From contig JACCXH010000044.1 of assembly GCA_013697245.1 (NCBI GenBank), forward strand, positions 109,860 through 173,859: 64,000 bases of DNA, written 5' to 3'. The notes under the pieces are model-generated. The model ran no database searches. It was not told the origin of the DNA and saw nothing but the letters and a program-made list of their open reading frames with translations. Both the position numbers and the translations under genes were made by a program. This DNA comes from Bacteroidota bacterium (lineage in GTDB: Bacteria > Bacteroidota > Bacteroidia > B-17B0 > Aurantibacillaceae). This document shows, one piece after another, positions 37,064 to 45,007 of the stretch. Numbering within the stretch: the stretch's first letter is position 1; the number at the start of each line of letters is the position of its first letter.

Positions 37064-37675
37064 TTATGCCGCTACACGCTGTAGAATAACTTTGCAAGGT
37101 GTTTTAGATGTTACCTTAACAGTGTGACCCATATGCAAAGGCACGGCAAAGTAATCGCCGGGCACCATCTTGTAAATTTTAGTATCGGTAATTATATCAC
37201 AGGTTCCTTCAAGAATAAAGAATTTTTCAAATTCGTTCTCGTGCACCTCATAAGGTGTAGCATCTTTTATCCAAACAATGGCGGTCATTACATCAGGTTG
37301 GTGACCTATTATTTTTATTTCAATATCTTCCGCTTCTTCAGGTAAAACAATGTCCTTTCTATTTAACCAAGATGAAAAATCCGAAATGACCGTTTTTTCA
37401 TTTAACATTGGTGGCACCGTTGGTTTTTCGCCATTTTTTAAACGTTCGGTGTAATCAATGGTTGCCATTACCATCGGTTTAATTGTTGGATCGATCGTAT
37501 TTGTATTGCTTTCAGAATATGTTATTAACGCTTTTGAAATAGCGTGTATTTCGGCATTGACTTCAGGATATGAGCCCGCCATTTGATCCACTTCATTATT
37601 CTCTTCGCTTGAAGTTAACCCAAGAACGTACATTTCGAGGATGCCAGAATTTATATATTCGTTTACATTCTTCAT
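37064..37675 (-). CDS. Cupin-domain anti-sigma factor (ChrR-like)
   Basis: Protein of 203 residues overlapping the sigma gene by 4 bases, so translation is coupled. Residues about 1-85 resemble an anti-sigma helical domain (NEYINSGILEMYVLGLTSSEENNEVDQM) but have no Cys or HxxxCxxC zinc motif, unlike Rhodobacter ChrR. Residues about 110-200 are a cupin barrel (WIKDATPYEVHENEFEKFFILEG, MVPGDYFAVPLHMGHTVKV) with several of the usual His/Glu metal ligands, the first HxH reduced to a single His. It presumably holds the ECF sigma factor inactive until a signal reaches the cupin. The signal (oxidant, metal or small molecule) is unknown. Confidence 0.8.
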   Translation of the reverse strand: MKNVNEYINSGILEMYVLGLTSSEENNEVDQMAGSYPEVNAEIHAISKALITYSESNTNTIDPTIKPMVMATIDYTERLKNGEKPTVPPMLNEKTVISDFSSWLNRKDIVLPEEAEDIEIKIIGHQPDVMTAIVWIKDATPYEVHENEFEKFFILEGTCDIITDTKIYKMVPGDYFAVPLHMGHTVKVTSKTPCKVILQRVAA

Positions 37676-38145
37676 TTAGCTATAGACGCTCTTATTTGGT
37701 CTAGTTCTTTTTTTAATTTTATTTTCACTTCTTCAGTAGAAATATTTAACGTTTCAGAGGCTTTTTTTAGTGAATACCCCTTAAAATAAATTAGCGCCAA
37801 AACTTCATTATTATTAGATACGTTATTGCGTCCTGTTTGGATTTCTGAATTTTTATTAAGCTTTTGTTCAGCTAGAGCGCTATTTGCAAGATCCCGAGTA
37901 ATTATAAGCATCCAACCTAAAAATCGTTGTTTTTTGGCGTCAAAAATAGAAATATTTTGCCATATTTTAACAAAAGCTTGTTGAAGGATGTCTTCTGCAA
38001 GCTTAGTATCAGCGATAGTTTTGCCGATCACCGAATAAAGCACCGGCGAGTAAATGTCGAATAACTTACCAAATGCAGCTACATCGCCCTTTTTAGTGGC
38101 AGATAGAATTTTTTCTTGTGACAAATGATCAGTAGCAGAAGGCAT
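37672..38145 (-). CDS. ECF-type RNA polymerase sigma factor
   Basis: Sigma-70 family ECF factor of 157 residues. Region 2 lies at about 15-85 (FGKLFDIYSPVLYSVIGKTIADTKLAEDILQQAFVKIWQNISIFD; then RFLGWMLIITRDLANSAL) and region 4 at about 105-155 (EVLALIYFKGYSLKKASETLNISTEEVKIKLKKELDQI), which carries the -35-binding helix-turn-helix. It would direct RNA polymerase to its own regulon, probably including this block. The gene ends overlapping the start of the cupin anti-sigma gene, the usual arrangement. A TAATTTTG box (38185-38178) precedes it. Confidence 0.92.
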   Translation of the reverse strand: MPSATDHLSQEKILSATKKGDVAAFGKLFDIYSPVLYSVIGKTIADTKLAEDILQQAFVKIWQNISIFDAKKQRFLGWMLIITRDLANSALAEQKLNKNSEIQTGRNNVSNNNEVLALIYFKGYSLKKASETLNISTEEVKIKLKKELDQIRASIAK

Positions 38146-38177
38146 GGTATAAAGCTAATAATTTTACTTATCAGCGC

Positions 38178-38185
38178 CAAAATTA
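38178..38185 (-). promoter_or_regulatory. TAnnTTTG box upstream of the sigma gene
   Basis: On the minus strand the sequence reads TAATTTTG, a perfect box about 32 bases before the sigma-factor ATG. This looks like a primary-sigma promoter; no separate ECF promoter was recognised. Confidence 0.3.
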
Positions 38186-38254
38186 TGTAGACAAAAGAAT
38201 ATGTATATACAACGAAAGGTTTAAATGGCCTGCTTTAAACGTGTTGGCGGCATT

Positions 38255-38653
38255 TTAATACGCTGTGTTTTCGAATTTTGCCCCAACAGAATTTCCTAAA
38301 ACAGTAAATGTTACTTTACAAACAGAAAATCCCGACAATCCCTCGCATGTAAAACCCGAAGCGTTGGTTGGCTGCAATTTAAAATCAAAGGTAGTACTAT
38401 CCTTAAAAAAATATTTTACTGCGCCCAAAATATCTTTATTATTCATATTCTTTAATTTTTTATCCAGTAAGTAAGCATTTAAAAATTTATCCACTTGCTT
38501 GATCTCAATAAAATAATTACCGGCATTTTTAATTGATCCTCCATGAGGTCCGGTATGGTTAGGGGTATTCCATGAAACAAACCCAATAATTATACAATAA
38601 AGAAAAACTAAAAAAAATATTTTTATTTTTGTTGACCTAAGAGCTAATGGCAT
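38255..38653 (-). CDS. Small membrane-anchored protein with PHGG motif
   Basis: Unrecognised protein of 132 residues with one N-terminal helix (about 9-28) and a short soluble domain. NHTGPHGGSIKNAGNYFIEI recalls the PHGG-x(3)-A-x(2)-Y-x-IE motif of Bacteroidota envelope proteins near copper and other metal efflux genes. Two cysteines (CEGLSGFSVC) lie near the C-terminus and could form a disulphide or bind metal. It lies 110 bases upstream of the sigma gene on the same strand and may be part of the block. The role is inference; the gene call is reasonable. Confidence 0.65.
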   Translation of the reverse strand: MPLALRSTKIKIFFLVFLYCIIIGFVSWNTPNHTGPHGGSIKNAGNYFIEIKQVDKFLNAYLLDKKLKNMNNKDILGAVKYFFKDSTTFDFKLQPTNASGFTCEGLSGFSVCKVTFTVLGNSVGAKFENTAY

Positions 38654-39029
38654 TTTAAATTTAGTTTGTTTACTTGTTATTTATTTTAATAAATAAAGCC
38701 CAAGATAAAGGGGGATCCATATTTTTTGATTTACTGTTGGCTTATTGCAGGTATTATTTGTTTTAAAGTATATAGGGTCTATTTCAAAATAGAAATCCCG
38801 CTTTAACTGATAATCTAATAAGGATAGTATTTATAATATAATACCAGTATCCTTTTTATTATATAAATGCTTTTTGCGAAATTTATTACTCTTCCCATGA
38901 AAACCCCTTACCCAATTTGTGTAATCTTTTTACCAATAATACCGATTCCTATCTTTTAAAGCGGAAAATTAATTGGCATAGGATTTTCAGAAAAGAAAGC
39001 ATATTCACAAATTAAAAACAAAAAATAAA
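38654..39029. other. Intergenic region with hairpins, possible leader or small RNA
   Basis: No gene in 376 bases between divergent genes. AAGGATAGTAT pairs with ATAC-cag-TATCCTT in a hairpin at 38820-38855 followed by TTTTTATTATA, so it resembles a plus-strand terminator although no plus-strand gene precedes it. TCTATT/AATAGA lies at about 38778-38793. A small RNA ending near 38860 is possible. Confidence 0.4.
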
Positions 39030-39458
39030 ATGAAAAAAGTAGCACTTATTTTATTCCTTGCAGTTGCAGGATTAAATAATTCGGCGTTCGCGCAAACAAA
39101 AGTAGTATTAAGTGATAAAACCGGATGGCACAAGATCGGCGAAACAACTGTTGATTTTGGAAAAGATCGCGATGAAGTTTCTATTATAGGAGCTGATAGA
39201 TTTGCTGCTCTTATTTTTAAAGTAGACGATGCACCAATTGACCTAATAGAAATTGAGGTTTTTTACGAAAGTGGTGATAACCAAAAAGTAAAAGTAAATT
39301 TCCCTATAAAAGCTCCGGGACAAAGCAAAACTATTGACCTTAATGGCGGTGAGCGCAGTATCAAAAAAATACTTTTTGTATACAAAACCCTTCCAAATCG
39401 TAAAGATGTTAAAGCTCATGTAGAGATTTGGGGACTTAAAACAAATGCGAAAAAATAA
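39030..39458 (+). CDS. Small secreted protein, DUF2541-like
   Basis: Exported protein of 142 residues. MKKVALILFLAVAGLNNSAFA is a signal peptide. The mature domain is beta-rich: WHKIGETTVDFGKDRDEVSIIGADRFAALIFKVDDAPIDLIEIEVFYESGDNQKV, then IDLNGGERSIKKILFVYKT and VEIWGL. It resembles DUF2541 and similar secreted jelly-roll-like proteins. Function unknown. It has its own downstream terminator and stands alone. Confidence 0.75.
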   Translation: MKKVALILFLAVAGLNNSAFAQTKVVLSDKTGWHKIGETTVDFGKDRDEVSIIGADRFAALIFKVDDAPIDLIEIEVFYESGDNQKVKVNFPIKAPGQSKTIDLNGGERSIKKILFVYKTLPNRKDVKAHVEIWGLKTNAKK

Positions 39459-39480
39459 TCTTGTCAAAATTTAAATTCAA

Positions 39481-39513
39481 AAAAAGGCTGTTAGCGATAA
39501 CAGTCTTTTTTTT
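39481..39513 (+). terminator. Terminator after the DUF2541-like gene
   Basis: CTGTTA (39488-39493) pairs with TAACAG (39498-39503) around GCGA, extended by AAAAAGG with TCTTTTT, and ends in a long T-run. Confidence 0.8.
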
Positions 39514-39661
39514 TGCATAGAATTATCATTAAAAGATCCTGCTGTGTAAAATTGTACTCATAAAACATTAAATCGCGCTTTAAATCCATCATAAATTGGC
39601 AAAAAACATTGGCACAATATTTTAGTTTGAATATGCCATATAAAATTATGAACTCTAAAAA

Positions 39662-41971
39662 ATGAAAAAAATGAAAACAAAACTACTTACTATTAAAATA
39701 GCGGTTGTAGCATTGGGATTATTTATCTCAACATCCGCTAACGCAGCTTTTACAGCGGTTACATCAGGAAACTGGAGTAGCGCGGCCACTTGGGGTGGAA
39801 TTGCCCCCACAGCAACAGTAACAAATCAGGACATTATAATTCCTGCCGGAATTACCGTAACATTAGATGCGGATGTTACGTTTGTTGGCTTGCTAAATAA
39901 CTTTAGTGTAGCAGGCATCTTAACAAGTACTACGTCAAATGGAGTGAGCATGGCACAGGGGGCTCTCGCCGGCGGTGGAACTATTTCAATTAACCGCATT
40001 TCATTTACAAGTCTTGCTACATGTTCATTTTCAGGAAACTTAAATTTGAAGCGAATGTCAAATTCAACTACTGCATTGGCTTTTTCAGCTATTGCGAACA
40101 TTGCAGATACACTAGATCTGCAAAGTGGCAATTTATTATTAAATACAAATGCTAACCTTACTATGTTAAGCAATTCTACTGTAAAGGTAAATAATGGTTC
40201 GATAACAGTAGGTGGTGGTATCTTTAACTCCGGCAACGCTTATAACGTTATGTATATTGGTCCTTCAAAAACAACTGGCATTGAATTAAATTCAACAACA
40301 ATTCAACATTTATACCTTACAATGAATGATAACACACAAGGAGTTACGTTAAATAATAATACTACTGTTAACGGAAATACTACAGTTAACTCCGGAAAAA
40401 TAATACTTAACGGTAAACAATTTATAATGAAAGGTAATATTACTTTAAGTGCCGGTAGCACTTTTGCGGGCAGTGCAGCTTCTATTATGGAAATTGATGG
40501 CAGCGGGTCATTAAACAGTTCATTATATTTTGATGCAGGTTCAACATTATTAAACGATCTTATCATTAACCGTTCGGCTAATGGCCAGGTAAAATTAGGA
40601 AACTCGTTAAATATTGGTGGACATTTAAAATTAATGAATGGAAACTTTAGTATTGAAAGTGGTGCAATATTAACTATGAGTTCAGCTAGTACCGTGCATA
40701 TTGAAAATGGTAATCTGGCTCTAAACACCGGTACTTTTAATGGCACTGCACCTTACAATGTTGAATATATGGGAGTATCTGATAATAATACAGGCCCAGA
40801 ATTAACAGGCAGCGGATTAAATAATTTAACGGTATCCTATACATCCAGTCAAAATAAAATTACCCTTAGCAATAACGCTGTTATTTCAGGTAATTTAAAT
40901 ATGAATAAAGGAAATGTGAAACTAAATGGGAAAACCCTTACTTTGAACGGAACCATTTCTCAAAATTCGAGTTCAACCTTTATGGGAGATGCCAGTGCAG
41001 AACTTTATTTAAATTTAACTTCAGTAACTAATGACACATTATTTTTTGATGCTTTTACTTTAAACCAAACATTAAACAGGTTAAGGGTTAATCTTACTCA
41101 AACCGCTACCATAGTACTTGGCAATAAATTATATATTAATACAGAACTTGCCTTTATTAAAGGAAAAGTTGAGTTAACTAACAGCGATCTTGTAATTATG
41201 CCAAGTGCTGCAATAACAGGTTACGATGATTCAAATTACATAGTTACATCTCAAAATAATTCCGGTAATTTAAGTATGAACGTAAATGCCGGATCAGCGT
41301 ATGTTACTTTTCCAATTGGCACATCAAGTAATTATTCTCCAGCGCATATACAACAGGCTTCTGCTGCCGGTAGTGGAAATTTTAATGTAAAAGCAATGAA
41401 TACCGTTTTAAGTGGGGGCACTTATGGTTTTGTGAACTCAAATACCTTAAAAGTAGTTAACAGAACATGGCTTGTTAGCTCTGCCGTTAGCACAATAAAT
41501 GCAAACCTTAAATTTGGATGGGTTGCAGCTGCTGAGGTGAATGGTTTTAACAGGACCAACGCTTATGTTAGTCATTATACATCTTCTGCTTGGGATGTAA
41601 TGAGTGCGGGAAGTGCATCAATTGCAGCAAATAATACTTATGAATTAGCGAGAATGAATATGACCTCTTTAAGTCCGTTTGCTGTTACAGAAGCCGGGCA
41701 AGCATTAAAAGTAAAAGAAAATTCGATCTCTAATGAATTGGAAGTTTATCCAAATCCGTCAAAAGATGTTGTAAGCGTAAAGTTATTAAATGCTACCGAC
41801 AATTATAAATATGAATTAACAGATATTACAGGAAGAACAATTTCTACAAATATAAATAGCAATAATGTGAACAAATTTGATGTTTCAAATTTAGTAACAG
41901 GATGTTACTTTATTAAGATCACTAATTTATCTGATAACAAAACAGTAACGAAACGTTTTGTAAAAGAATAA
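39662..41971 (+). CDS. Secreted beta-helix-like protein with T9SS sorting domain
   Basis: Surface or secreted protein of 769 residues. A signal peptide (to about ANAA, residue 29) is followed by FTAVTSGNWSSAATWGGIAPT, an opening common to Bacteroidota T9SS adhesins. Residues about 55-560 are repetitive Asn/Thr/Ser/Gly-rich strands (LNNNTTVNGNTTVNSGKIILNGK and similar), compatible with a right-handed beta-helix. Residues about 690-769 form a type A T9SS C-terminal domain (LEVYPNPSKDVVSVKL ... TGCYFIKITNLSDNKTVTKRFV). Attachment or matrix function is inferred. The start may alternatively be the ATG nine bases downstream. Confidence 0.85.
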   Translation: MKKMKTKLLTIKIAVVALGLFISTSANAAFTAVTSGNWSSAATWGGIAPTATVTNQDIIIPAGITVTLDADVTFVGLLNNFSVAGILTSTTSNGVSMAQGALAGGGTISINRISFTSLATCSFSGNLNLKRMSNSTTALAFSAIANIADTLDLQSGNLLLNTNANLTMLSNSTVKVNNGSITVGGGIFNSGNAYNVMYIGPSKTTGIELNSTTIQHLYLTMNDNTQGVTLNNNTTVNGNTTVNSGKIILNGKQFIMKGNITLSAGSTFAGSAASIMEIDGSGSLNSSLYFDAGSTLLNDLIINRSANGQVKLGNSLNIGGHLKLMNGNFSIESGAILTMSSASTVHIENGNLALNTGTFNGTAPYNVEYMGVSDNNTGPELTGSGLNNLTVSYTSSQNKITLSNNAVISGNLNMNKGNVKLNGKTLTLNGTISQNSSSTFMGDASAELYLNLTSVTNDTLFFDAFTLNQTLNRLRVNLTQTATIVLGNKLYINTELAFIKGKVELTNSDLVIMPSAAITGYDDSNYIVTSQNNSGNLSMNVNAGSAYVTFPIGTSSNYSPAHIQQASAAGSGNFNVKAMNTVLSGGTYGFVNSNTLKVVNRTWLVSSAVSTINANLKFGWVAAAEVNGFNRTNAYVSHYTSSAWDVMSAGSASIAANNTYELARMNMTSLSPFAVTEAGQALKVKENSISNELEVYPNPSKDVVSVKLLNATDNYKYELTDITGRTISTNINSNNVNKFDVSNLVTGCYFIKITNLSDNKTVTKRFVKE

Positions 41972-41985
41972 TCAAAATTTAAAAT

Positions 41986-42016
41986 AAAAAGCCTCTCATG
42001 TTGGGAGGCTTTTTTT
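41986..42016 (+). terminator. Terminator after the T9SS protein gene
   Basis: AAAAAGCCTC pairs with GAGGCTTTTT around a 9-base loop, with a T7 tail. Confidence 0.85.
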
Positions 42017-42028
42017 ATTTGAGAAACT

Positions 42029-42532
42029 ATGAAAAATAAAACGCAAAAAACAGCCGATCATTCAATTTTTGAAAAACTAGCATTAAAAGTTACACAGGCT
42101 ACCGGAAGCACATCCGCTTTTTTAATAGCGGCATTAATAGTGGTGATATGGCTTGTTACCGGGCCAATTTTTAATTATTCTGATACATGGCAATTAGTAA
42201 TTAATACAGGTACAACCATTGTTACTTTTTTGATGGTTTTTTTGATCCAAAAATCTCAAAATAAGGATGCAATAGCCATACAGTTAAAACTTAATGAACT
42301 CGTTGCAGCCCACGAAATGGCAAGCAATCGTTTGGTAAGCGTAGAGGATATGACAGAGCCTGAATTAAGGACTCTTCAAAAATATTACAGCAAGCTGGCA
42401 GCATTAACAAGTAAGGAAGAAAATTTACAAGCCTCACATTCTATTGAAGAAGCAGAAGAAATTCATAAACTTAAAAAAGATATAAAAGATAAGCCGGCTA
42501 AAACACTCAAAAACAAAAAGTCCTTTCGCTAA
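42029..42532 (+). CDS. Low-affinity iron permease family protein
   Basis: Membrane protein of 167 residues of the Fet4-like low-affinity iron permease family (PF04120). Helices at about 28-48 (SAFLIAALIVVIWLVTGPIF) and 55-75 (WQLVINTGTTIVTFLMVFLIQKSQNKD) match the family core, with the conserved FEKLALKVTQATGS before and QLKLNEL after. The C-terminal half is a long charged coiled coil. Iron transport is a name inherited from yeast; the bacterial members are unproven. Its stop codon is inside the loop of the next terminator. Confidence 0.88.
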   Translation: MKNKTQKTADHSIFEKLALKVTQATGSTSAFLIAALIVVIWLVTGPIFNYSDTWQLVINTGTTIVTFLMVFLIQKSQNKDAIAIQLKLNELVAAHEMASNRLVSVEDMTEPELRTLQKYYSKLAALTSKEENLQASHSIEEAEEIHKLKKDIKDKPAKTLKNKKSFR

Positions 42533-42550
42533 AAACGAAAGGACCTTTTA
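42520..42550. terminator. Terminator overlapping the permease stop codon
   Basis: GTCCTTTCG (42520-42528) pairs with CGAAAGGAC (42536-42544). The stem's 5' arm is coding and TAA is in the loop. It also serves the minus-strand DUF1328 gene. Confidence 0.8.
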
Positions 42551-42569
42551 CAATTTTAAGAATCCGGTA

Positions 42570-42740
42570 TTATTTCTTTTTAACCAAAAAGGCCCCGCCA
42601 ATTAAGGCTAAAGCAAATAATACTATGAAAATAAAAAATAGGATCTTAGCCATGCCAGCTGCGCCTGCAGCTATGCCTGTAAATCCAAAAAGTGCTGCTA
42701 TTATAGCAATCACTAAAAATATAACCGACCAACGTAACAT
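42570..42740 (-). CDS. DUF1328 family small membrane protein
   Basis: A 56-residue protein read directly: it begins [20 protein letters not shown], continues [20 protein letters not shown] and ends [16 protein letters not shown]. Two short hydrophobic segments with a Gly/Ala turn and basic C-terminus match the DUF1328 (YtjA) family. These proteins are widespread in bacteria, often stress-associated, and of unknown function. The gene is convergent with the permease gene and shares its terminator. Confidence 0.88.
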   Translation of the reverse strand: MLRWSVIFLVIAIIAALFGFTGIAAGAAGMAKILFFIFIVLFALALIGGAFLVKKK

Positions 42741-42869
42741 AATTTATAAGTTTTAATAGTTAATAATACAATAGCTATTATAATTTTGTGCCAATAATTT
42801 TGAGCTTATGCTATTATATTTTTACCACAACTTCAGCCGTTTTGTAGAAAATCATACACAAAAAATAAG

Positions 42870-42915
42870 TATTATCTCTAATATAAAATTTATTGTTATA
42901 TTAGATACGATAATA
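42870..42915 (+). promoter_or_regulatory. Long imperfect palindrome upstream of the kinase gene
   Basis: TATTATC and TCTAATATAA (42870-42886) pair with TTATATTAGA and GATAATA (42896-42915) with a 3-base bulge and a 9-base loop. It lies 29 bases before the kinase start and could be an operator or a 5'-leader hairpin. Confidence 0.5.
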
Positions 42916-42943
42916 TACAAGAACCCTAAGCGAGATATTTAAT

Positions 42944-44998
42944 ATGTCAGGCCCACTAAATATATCTATGAAAAGTAAGCTTCAATTTAAATTGTTTCCG
43001 GCTTTTGCAGAGTTCCTCCTAAAAAATAAAATACGCGAATTTACAGAAGCGCAATTAAATTATATGTTCGAAGTAGATTTTCCGATCCTTAAATATTACG
43101 ATCTTAGTATTTATACTAAAGATCAATTGATCGATCTATCTGTTCCTTCCGATAAAGAATTTCTAAAAGCAGTAATTGATAACAAACTAGATCATTACCT
43201 TGATGATGCCATAAAAAAATGGGAGACCAACCAATTACCTAATATTACCAGAGACCAACTTGTTGTAGAAGATATTACATTAGCAACATATGTGCGCAAA
43301 AAAGCGCTTACCACTTTTATCTCTTATTATACCTCCGATATATCTATAGTTATTGAACTTATTAAAGAGATAGACGATTATTTCCATGAGACCACTTCCC
43401 GTTCTTTTCAAACCTATATTAATATACATAACGAAAAATTAAGTGAAATAAACATTACTTTAAAAAAGCACGAATCAGAACTTCTCGAAGCACAGGAAAT
43501 TGCAAGTTTTGGAAGTTTTGAATGGGATCTTATTGGCGAAAGCTCGAGTTTTACGCCGCAGGTGTATAAAATATTTGAAATGGAAGAAACAAGTAACCTT
43601 GCTGACTTTTTGGAATTTGTTCACCCCGGAGATAGAGAGAAATTAAAAGGATCAATTAACAAAGCGTTAAAGGGCGAAGAAGATTATGAATGCGAGTACC
43701 GTTACCGAAAAAACGGAAAAGAAAAAGTCTTATGGTCAAAGGGCATTGTAAATTTTAAAGACAATGTTGCTGTTTCGATGATAGGTACTGTAATGGATAT
43801 TACAGACAGGCATTATATCCTCCAACGTTTAGAACGCAATGAGGTTCTGTATAAACAAGCGCAAAAGTTAACTCACATTGGCAATTGGACCTGGGACCTT
43901 GAAACCGGAAAAATTAACTTTTCAGAAGAGCTTTTTCGAATTCATGGTTTAAACCTTAATGAAGAGATCTCTTTTGAACGTTTCAAGTCCTTTATACATC
44001 CTGATGATGCAGAGAATGTAACAGAGCAACTTAATTTTTCAATTCAAACAAAAAAACCGCATACTATTGATCTGAGAATCATTCGCGAAGACGGAAGTAT
44101 ACGTATTATTAGGAGAAATGTAGAGGTTTTGGTTGACGAAATAGGAAAACCGTATAAAGTTTTAGGTACCGGACAAGATATTACGAAAGAAATTTTACTA
44201 AACAACGAAATAAAAGAAAGAAAAGAAAAACTAGCTGAGTTAAATTTAGCGCTCGAACAAAAAAATTTAGCACTCGAAAGAAGTAATAAAGAACTTACCT
44301 CCTTTAGTTATATTGCCAGTCATGATCTGCAGGAACCTTTACGTAAAATTAAAACTTTCAGCAACATTATTTTAGAAAAAGAACCAAACCTTTCAGATGA
44401 AGGAAAAGAATGCTTTGAAAGAATTATGCTTAGTGCAGGACGTATGCAAAAATTGATAGAAGACCTGCTTTCATTTTCACGTACACAACTTTACGAAAGC
44501 ACTTTAAAGGAAATTGACCTTAATTTGATTTTGACAGAAATTAAAAATCTACATTCAGAATCTATAAAAGAAGGGAATTTGAAGATCAGCTATGATAAGT
44601 TACCTGTCATAAATGCCGTTGCTTTTCAGATACAGCAATTATTCGAAAATATTATCGGTAATTCCATAAAATATAGTATTCCTGGAAAGAGAACAGAGAT
44701 CGAAATTAGTTCTTCGTTAGTGAATGGTAAACAATTAAATTTTATTTCTTCAAATAATCCACAACAAAACGATGATTATTTTAAGATTAGTTTTTCTGAT
44801 AATGGAATTGGCTTTGATCAAAAATATTCAGAAAAAATATTTGAGATATTTCAAAGGCTACACAGCAAGAGCGAATACAGTGGAACCGGTATTGGTTTAT
44901 CTATTTGCAAGAAGATCGTAGAAAACCACAACGGCTTTATTACCGCTGTAGGCGAACCTAATAAAGGCGCTACGTTTATTATATATTTACCTGCTTAG
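42944..44998 (+). CDS. Soluble PAS-domain sensor histidine kinase
   Basis: Sensor kinase of 684 residues with no membrane helix. Residues about 10-165 are an all-helical domain (FPAFAEFLLKNKIREFTEAQL, ILKYYDLSIYTKDQLIDLS, FISYYTSDISIVIELIKEID) that resembles the RsbR/RsbRD N-terminal sensor fold. Two PAS domains follow (about 185-295 and 310-420, each ending in TGxDIT-like PAC motifs). HisKA lies at about 445-515 with His in IASHDLQEPLRK, and HATPase at about 555-684 with N, DNGIGFD and GTGIGLSIC boxes. It is convergent with the NtrC-type regulator at 45008, which may be its partner. The stimulus is unknown. Confidence 0.9.
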   Translation: MSGPLNISMKSKLQFKLFPAFAEFLLKNKIREFTEAQLNYMFEVDFPILKYYDLSIYTKDQLIDLSVPSDKEFLKAVIDNKLDHYLDDAIKKWETNQLPNITRDQLVVEDITLATYVRKKALTTFISYYTSDISIVIELIKEIDDYFHETTSRSFQTYINIHNEKLSEINITLKKHESELLEAQEIASFGSFEWDLIGESSSFTPQVYKIFEMEETSNLADFLEFVHPGDREKLKGSINKALKGEEDYECEYRYRKNGKEKVLWSKGIVNFKDNVAVSMIGTVMDITDRHYILQRLERNEVLYKQAQKLTHIGNWTWDLETGKINFSEELFRIHGLNLNEEISFERFKSFIHPDDAENVTEQLNFSIQTKKPHTIDLRIIREDGSIRIIRRNVEVLVDEIGKPYKVLGTGQDITKEILLNNEIKERKEKLAELNLALEQKNLALERSNKELTSFSYIASHDLQEPLRKIKTFSNIILEKEPNLSDEGKECFERIMLSAGRMQKLIEDLLSFSRTQLYESTLKEIDLNLILTEIKNLHSESIKEGNLKISYDKLPVINAVAFQIQQLFENIIGNSIKYSIPGKRTEIEISSSLVNGKQLNFISSNNPQQNDDYFKISFSDNGIGFDQKYSEKIFEIFQRLHSKSEYSGTGIGLSICKKIVENHNGFITAVGEPNKGATFIIYLPA

Positions 44999-45007
44999 GC
45001 TTTTTTA

